The notes beneath the pieces were generated by a model. It ran no database searches. It saw nothing but the letters and a program-made list of their open reading frames with translations, and was not told where the DNA came from. From GCA-003244245 sp964250265 (GTDB taxonomy: Bacteria > Actinomycetota > Actinomycetes > Mycobacteriales > Pseudonocardiaceae): DNA of 17,477 nt. Positions 12,963 to 17,477 of this stretch are shown here, piece by piece. The translations under genes and the position numbers were made by a program. Numbering within the stretch: the stretch's first letter is position 1; each line of letters starts with the position of its first letter. Location: the NCBI GenBank assembly GCA_964250265.1, contig CAXUFG010000105.1:1-17477 (forward strand). The letters are read 5' to 3'.

Positions 12963-14089
12963 TGCGTGACCTGGTGGAGATCGGCATGGGCCGCACCGCC
13001 CGGCGCGCCTACGAGTTCGATGACGTCCAGATCGTGCCCTCACGGCGCACCCGATCGTCGCGGGATGTGTCCACGGCCTGGCAGATCGACGCCTACCGGT
13101 TCGACATCCCGCTGGTAACGCATCCCACCGATGCGATTGTGTCACCGGCGATGGCGGTCCGGATCGGCGAGCTGGGCGGGTTGGGAGTGCTCAACGCCGA
13201 GGGGTTGTGGGGGCGCCACGCAGACGTCGACAAGCTGCTGTTCCGGCTTACCTCCGCGATGGATGAGGCCGATGAGGCAACGGCGGTGCGGCTACTCCAG
13301 CAGTGGCACGCGGCGCCGATCCGGCCCGAGCTGCTCACCGAGGCGATCAGCCAGGTGTCCTCAGCCGGGGTCACGGTGGCCGCCCGGGTCAGCCCGCAGC
13401 ACGCCCGGGACCTCGCCCCCGAGCTGCTCGCCGCTGGCGTCGAGATCCTCGTCGTGCAGGGCACCATCGTCTCGGCGGAGCATGTCTCCCGCGCTGCCGA
13501 GCCACTCAACCTGGTGGAGTTCATCGCGTCGATGGACGTCCCGGTCATCGCCGGAGGGGTGGGGGACTACCGCACGGCGATGCACCTGATGCGTACCGGT
13601 GCCGCCGGTGTGATCGTCGGTCACGGGGCGGGAGCGAGTACGTCCACCGGGGATGTACTGGGCATCGGGGTGCCGATGGCTACCGCGGTCGCCGACGCGG
13701 CTGCCGCCCGGCGGGATTACCTCGATGAGACCGGTGGGCGCTATGTGCACGTGATCGCCGACGGCGGCATGCGGACCAGTGGCGACCTGGCCAAAGCGAT
13801 CGCCTGCGGAGCGGACGCGGTGATGCTCGGTGAACCGCTGGCCAGTGCGGTGGAGGCGCCTGGCAACGGCTTGTACTGGACTGCCGCCGCGGCGCACCCG
13901 TCGCTACCGCGCAGCCACGTCACCGACGTCCCTGAAGGCTCGATCGGCATCGACACCCTGCTGTTCGGCCCCTCGAATGACCCTAGCGGCACCGTCAACC
14001 TGTTCGGCGCGCTGCGCCGCGCCATGGCCAAATCCGGCTACTCCGAACTCAAAGAGTTCCAGAAGGTCGGCCTCACCATCCGCCCGTGA
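12962..14089 (+). CDS. guaB3: GuaB3-type IMP dehydrogenase-related protein
   Basis: This 375-residue TIM-barrel protein belongs to the GuaB3 branch of the IMPDH/GMP reductase superfamily, found beside guaB in most actinobacteria. It has no CBS domains. The barrel phosphate-binding motif IADGGMRTSGDLAKAIACGA is intact. The loop corresponding to GPGSICTTR in GuaB reads GHGAGASTSTG, with Thr227 aligned to the catalytic Cys315 of GuaB. Normal IMPDH or GMP reductase chemistry, which needs that cysteine, is therefore unlikely. Its role may be regulatory or a different reaction on a nucleotide. The start overlaps the guaB stop, so they are co-translated. Confidence 0.93.
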   Translation: MRDLVEIGMGRTARRAYEFDDVQIVPSRRTRSSRDVSTAWQIDAYRFDIPLVTHPTDAIVSPAMAVRIGELGGLGVLNAEGLWGRHADVDKLLFRLTSAMDEADEATAVRLLQQWHAAPIRPELLTEAISQVSSAGVTVAARVSPQHARDLAPELLAAGVEILVVQGTIVSAEHVSRAAEPLNLVEFIASMDVPVIAGGVGDYRTAMHLMRTGAAGVIVGHGAGASTSTGDVLGIGVPMATAVADAAAARRDYLDETGGRYVHVIADGGMRTSGDLAKAIACGADAVMLGEPLASAVEAPGNGLYWTAAAAHPSLPRSHVTDVPEGSIGIDTLLFGPSNDPSGTVNLFGALRRAMAKSGYSELKEFQKVGLTIRP

Positions 14090-14125
14090 GCGCGCGCCCC
14101 CGTAACGCGGCCGGCCCACAGGACA

Positions 14126-14188
14126 TGATCACGGTTTCGGTGCCAGGAGTGACATGCCGTGTCGTTCTGCGCACCCAAACCGTGATCA
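14126..14188. repeat. 63-bp inverted-repeat element after guaB3
   Basis: Arms 14126-14143 and 14171-14188 are 18 bases each with one mismatch. The outer 12 (TGATCACGGTTT and AAACCGTGATCA) are perfect. The 27-base centre has its own small stem, GACAT-GCC-GTGTC. It begins 37 bp after the guaB3 stop and ends about 95 bp before the oxidoreductase start. It could be a terminator, a paired operator, or a small dispersed intergenic repeat. No target-site duplication is seen. Confidence 0.8.
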
Positions 14189-14282
14189 AGCTGTTTGTTG
14201 AGCAAGACCGTGCGCGCCAAGCCACCGTTGCCTCCGGGGGCCGCGGTTTACGCTGCACCAAGCAGGTATGAGGAGGTCGTGA

Positions 14283-15851
14283 GTGGTTGACTACGACGTG
14301 GTGGTGGTGGGCTCGGGGTTCGGGGGCAGTGTGGCCGCGCTGCGGCTGACCGAGAAGGGCTACCGGGTCGGCGTGCTCGAGGCGGGGCGGCGTTTCGCCG
14401 ATCATGAGTTACCCGCCACATCGTGGCAACTACGCGACTTCCTGTGGGCACCCACCTTCGGTTGCTACGGCATCCAGCGCATTCACCAGCTGCGTAACCT
14501 TGTCGTCTTGGCGGGCGCTGGCGTTGGAGGCGGCTCGCTGAACTACGCCAACACCTTGTACCGGCCGCCAGAGGCGTTCTTCGACGACCCGCAGTGGGCG
14601 CACCTCGCCGACTGGCGCGCTGAGCTCAAGGCGCACTACGACCAGGCGGAACGGATGCTCGGTGTGGCGACCTACCCCGGGCACACCGCCGCCGATCAGG
14701 TGATGCAGCAGGTCGCGCAGGATATGGGGGTTTCGAACAGCTACCGACCCACCCCCGTGGGGGTGTTCTTCGGTCCTCCGGGTGAGGAGGTCGACGATCC
14801 CTACTTCGGGGGCGCCGGACCCCGGCGGACCGGCTGTATCGAATGCGGGTCGTGCATGACCGGGTGCCGGGTGGGCGCCAAGAACACGCTGGTGAAGAAC
14901 TACCTCTACCTTGCCGAACGGGCTGGCGCGGTGGTGCACCCACTGACCACGGTCACCGCGGTGCGTCCCCAGCCCGGCGGGAGCTGGCTGGTGGACGCCG
15001 CACGCACCGGGAAGCGTTGGCGCCGGACGATCCGAGCCAACCAGGTCGTGCTCGCTGCCGGCACCTGGGGAACGCAACAGCTACTGCACCGGATGCGGGA
15101 CAAGGGTGTGCTGCCTCGCCTCTCACCCCGGTTGGGCGAGCTGACCCGGACGAACTCCGAGGCGATTGTCGGCGCCAGCCGGACCACGGTGGACCCGCTG
15201 CGTGACTTCTCCCGTGGGGTCGCCATCACCTCGTCCTTCTACCCTGACGAGCACACCCACATCGAGCCGGTCCGCTACGGGCGGGGCAGCAACGCCATGG
15301 GCCTGATGCAGACGGTGTCCACCGACGGCGCGTCAGAGGTCCCCCGCTGGCGGCAGTTGCTGCGTTTCGTCACCACGCATCCGATCCGGACGGCGCAGCT
15401 GCTGTCGGTGCGGCACTGGAGCGAGCGCACGGTGATCCTGCTGGTGATGCAGACCCTGGAGAACTCGCTGACCACCTACCGCCGTTTCGGCCGGCTCACT
15501 TCCCGGTACGGGCACGGCGAGCCCAACCCCACCTTTATCCCGGCCGGTTTCCAGGCCAGCCACCTCACCGCCGAGCACATCGGTGGCACGGCCGGAAGTA
15601 CCTGGGGAGAGCTGTTCGGCCTCCCGATGACCGCGCACTTCCTCGGTGGCTGCCCGATGGGAGCCACCGCCGCCGGGGGCGTCATCGACGCGTACCACCG
15701 GGTGCACGGCTACCAGGGCCTCTCCGTCGTGGACGGCTCGGCGATCAGCGCCAACCTCGGCGTGAACCCGGCACTGACGATCACCGCGCTGGCTGAGCGT
15801 GCCTTCGCGTTGTGGCCCGACAAAGGCGAATCGGATCAGCGGCTGGCGTAA
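14283..15851 (+). CDS. choD: FAD-dependent GMC oxidoreductase, ChoD-like
   Basis: The 522-residue product is a glucose-methanol-choline family flavoprotein resembling M. tuberculosis ChoD, a putative cholesterol oxidase that lies in the same place between guaB3 and guaA. The Rossmann loop VVVGSGFGGS (7-16) with Glu33 binds FAD. The C-terminal GMC segment has HFLGGCPMG with His452 and VNPALTITALAERA with Asn495, the usual catalytic pair. A cluster CIECGSCMTGC (Cys185, 188, 191, 195) resembles an iron-sulfur ligand set. There is no signal peptide, so it is probably cytoplasmic, unlike secreted sterol oxidases. Start GTG 14283 follows AGGAGG (14271-14276) by six bases. Substrate is unproven; steroid or other alcohol dehydrogenation is possible. 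Confidence 0.88.
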   Translation: MVDYDVVVVGSGFGGSVAALRLTEKGYRVGVLEAGRRFADHELPATSWQLRDFLWAPTFGCYGIQRIHQLRNLVVLAGAGVGGGSLNYANTLYRPPEAFFDDPQWAHLADWRAELKAHYDQAERMLGVATYPGHTAADQVMQQVAQDMGVSNSYRPTPVGVFFGPPGEEVDDPYFGGAGPRRTGCIECGSCMTGCRVGAKNTLVKNYLYLAERAGAVVHPLTTVTAVRPQPGGSWLVDAARTGKRWRRTIRANQVVLAAGTWGTQQLLHRMRDKGVLPRLSPRLGELTRTNSEAIVGASRTTVDPLRDFSRGVAITSSFYPDEHTHIEPVRYGRGSNAMGLMQTVSTDGASEVPRWRQLLRFVTTHPIRTAQLLSVRHWSERTVILLVMQTLENSLTTYRRFGRLTSRYGHGEPNPTFIPAGFQASHLTAEHIGGTAGSTWGELFGLPMTAHFLGGCPMGATAAGGVIDAYHRVHGYQGLSVVDGSAISANLGVNPALTITALAERAFALWPDKGESDQRLA

Positions 15852-15860
15852 CGTGCCACC

Positions 15861-17417
15861 ATGACGGTGCTGGTCGTTGATCTCGGGGCGCAGTACGCGC
15901 AGCTCATCGCCCGGCGAGTGCGCGAGGCGCAGGTGTACTCCGAGGTCGTGCCGCACACCGCGCCGGTGTCGGAGTTGCTGACCCGCAAACCTGCCGCGAT
16001 CGTGCTTTCCGGTGGCCCGGCCAGCGTGTACGCACCGGGCGCCCCTCGCCTCGACCCGGCGCTGTTCGAGGCTGGGGTGCCGGTGCTGGGCATCTGCTAC
16101 GGCTTTCAGGCGATGGCCGATGCACTGGGCGGCGAGGTACAACGGACCGGCACCCGAGAGTACGGGCGCACCGAGCTGCAGGTGCTCGACGGTGGCGGCG
16201 TGCTGCACCGCGAGCTGCCTGCCCGCGGCCCGGTGTGGATGAGCCACGGCGACGCCGTCACCGCCGCACCGGAGGGGTTCGCGGTCACCGCGAGCTCGGC
16301 GGGTTCCCCGGTCGCGGCGTTCGAAGACACCCGCCGGCAACTGGCCGGCGTGCAGTACCACCCGGAGGTGGTGCACTCCCCGCACGGCCAGGAGGTGCTG
16401 CGCCGGTTCCTGCACGAGATCGCCGGCATCCGGCCGAGCTGGACCACCGCCAACGTCATCGAGGAGACGGTGGCGGCGATCCGGGTTCAGGCCGGTAGCA
16501 GCAGGTTGATCTGCGGGTTGTCTGGCGGGGTGGACTCCGCAGTTGCCGCCGCGCTGGTGCACCGAGCCGTCGGGGACGCCCTGACGTGCGTGTTCGTCGA
16601 CCACGGCCTGCTGCGCTCCGGCGAACGGGCCCAGGTGGAACGGGACTATGTGGCCGCGACGGGAGTCACACTGGTCACCGTCGATTCCCGGGAGCGGTTT
16701 CTATCCGCATTGGCCGGGGTGGCTGATCCCGAGCAGAAACGGAAGATCATCGGTCGGGAGTTCATCCGGGTCTTCGAGGCCGCGGCCCGGGAGCTGGCCG
16801 CGGAGGCGGGCCGGCACGGGGAGAAGATCCGCTTCCTGGTGCAGGGCACCCTCTACCCGGACGTGGTGGAATCCGGTGGCGGCTCAGGAACCGCGAACAT
16901 CAAGAGCCACCACAACGTCGGTGGATTACCCGAGGACCTCGCCTTCGAGCTGGTCGAGCCGTTGCGTGCACTGTTCAAGGACGAGGTGCGCCGGGTCGGG
17001 CTGGAACTCGGACTGCCGGAGACGATCGTGCACCGCCAGCCGTTTCCCGGTCCGGGTCTGGCGATCCGGATCATCGGCGAGGTCACCGCAGCCCGCTTGG
17101 AGACGCTACGCGCCGCGGACGTCATCGCCCGGGAGGAGCTCACCGCGGCCGGGATGGACCGCGACATCTGGCAATGCCCGGTGGTGCTGCTAGCTGACGT
17201 GCGCAGCGTCGGCGTGCAAGGCGACGGGCGGACCTACGGGCATCCCGTGGTGCTGCGCCCGGTATCCAGCGAGGATGCGATGACCGCGGACTGGTCCCGG
17301 GTGCCCTATGACGTGCTGGCCCGCATCTCCGGCCGGATCACCAACGAGGTGCCCGAGATCAACCGCGTGGTACTCGACGTGACCAGCAAACCCCCCGGCA
17401 CCATCGAATGGGAATAG
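15861..17417 (+). CDS. guaA: GMP synthase (glutamine-hydrolysing)
   Basis: GMP synthase aminates XMP to GMP using glutamine and ATP, the last step of guanine nucleotide synthesis. The 518-residue product has the class I glutamine amidotransferase domain (about 1-190) with Cys79 in GICYGFQ and His167 and Glu169 in QYHPEV. The ATP-pyrophosphatase loop SGGVDSAV begins at Ser221. The C-terminal dimerisation domain holds RQPFPGPGLAIR and ends KPPGTIEWE. All three domains are complete. It begins 9 bp after the oxidoreductase stop, so the two are probably co-transcribed; no strong ribosome binding site is visible. The call is firm. Confidence 0.97.
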   Translation: MTVLVVDLGAQYAQLIARRVREAQVYSEVVPHTAPVSELLTRKPAAIVLSGGPASVYAPGAPRLDPALFEAGVPVLGICYGFQAMADALGGEVQRTGTREYGRTELQVLDGGGVLHRELPARGPVWMSHGDAVTAAPEGFAVTASSAGSPVAAFEDTRRQLAGVQYHPEVVHSPHGQEVLRRFLHEIAGIRPSWTTANVIEETVAAIRVQAGSSRLICGLSGGVDSAVAAALVHRAVGDALTCVFVDHGLLRSGERAQVERDYVAATGVTLVTVDSRERFLSALAGVADPEQKRKIIGREFIRVFEAAARELAAEAGRHGEKIRFLVQGTLYPDVVESGGGSGTANIKSHHNVGGLPEDLAFELVEPLRALFKDEVRRVGLELGLPETIVHRQPFPGPGLAIRIIGEVTAARLETLRAADVIAREELTAAGMDRDIWQCPVVLLADVRSVGVQGDGRTYGHPVVLRPVSSEDAMTADWSRVPYDVLARISGRITNEVPEINRVVLDVTSKPPGTIEWE

Positions 17418-17441
17418 CTCGTGAGTGAGAGCGTTATTCAT

Positions 17442-17467
17442 AACTGGTCCAGTTGAGTCGGTAGAAT
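17442..17467 (+). promoter_or_regulatory. Palindrome and -10-like site after guaA
   Basis: AACTGG-T-CCAGTT (17442-17454) is a perfect 13-base palindrome, followed by TAGAAT at 17462-17467, which resembles a -10 box. The AT-richer stretch suggests a promoter with an operator for a gene beyond the window edge. No clear -35 is seen. Confidence 0.35.
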
Positions 17468-17477
17468 TCGAGTGCGG

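Noticed and set aside
1..17477. CRISPR arrays, insertion sequences, phage or toxin genes, tRNA or rRNA genes
   Set aside because: No regularly spaced repeats, transposase or integrase motifs, or RNA gene cores were seen. Gene order is conserved core chromosome.

Overview
This window reads as a core chromosomal segment of a high-GC actinobacterium, most likely a member of the Pseudonocardiaceae or a close relative. The evidence is the strong G/C bias at third codon positions, GTG starts, four-base start/stop overlaps, a BldM-type regulator beside a SigD/RsdA pair, a histidine-tailed GroEL1, and a gene order shared with Mycobacterium (alr, tsaE, tsaB, rimI, tsaD, groES, groEL1, sigD, rsdA, DUF5319, guaB, guaB3, choD-like, guaA) and Streptomyces (bldM next to sigD and guaB). 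I see no insertion sequence, prophage, CRISPR array, tRNA or rRNA.

Bases 1-4086 form a tightly packed plus-strand run: the 3' end of alanine racemase, a membrane-anchored alpha/beta hydrolase, then tsaE, tsaB, rimI and tsaD. The three tsa genes make the tRNA t6A modification, and rimI is an N-acetyltransferase habitually found among them. A convergent Tat-exported PhoD-type phosphatase (4097-5692, minus strand) follows. The gap of about 310 bp before groES holds a long inverted repeat, a promoter-like pair, and two abutting CIRCE heat-shock operators, one of them degenerate. groES and groEL1 follow, separated by repeats and a GC-rich hairpin and ended by a terminator-like stem.

Bases 8447-11363 are regulatory. 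A BldM-like orphan response regulator whose receiver has lost its phospho-acceptor aspartate is closed by a strong terminator. Then come the ECF sigma factor SigD, its transmembrane anti-sigma factor RsdA, and a convergent DUF5319 gene. From 11451 to the end is the guanine nucleotide block: guaB, guaB3, a FAD-dependent GMC oxidoreductase related to ChoD, and guaA. guaB makes XMP from IMP and guaA converts XMP to GMP. guaB3 lacks the catalytic cysteine, and the oxidoreductase has no evident link to purines. A 63-bp inverted-repeat element lies between guaB3 and the oxidoreductase.

Most genes are well-known families. The points most worth following are the degenerate BldM receiver, the two long intergenic inverted repeats (5738-5797 and 14126-14188), the tandem CIRCE arrangement, the cysteine cluster in the GMC oxidoreductase, and the lone cysteine pair at the outer end of RsdA. 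I found no clear wholly new multi-gene system.
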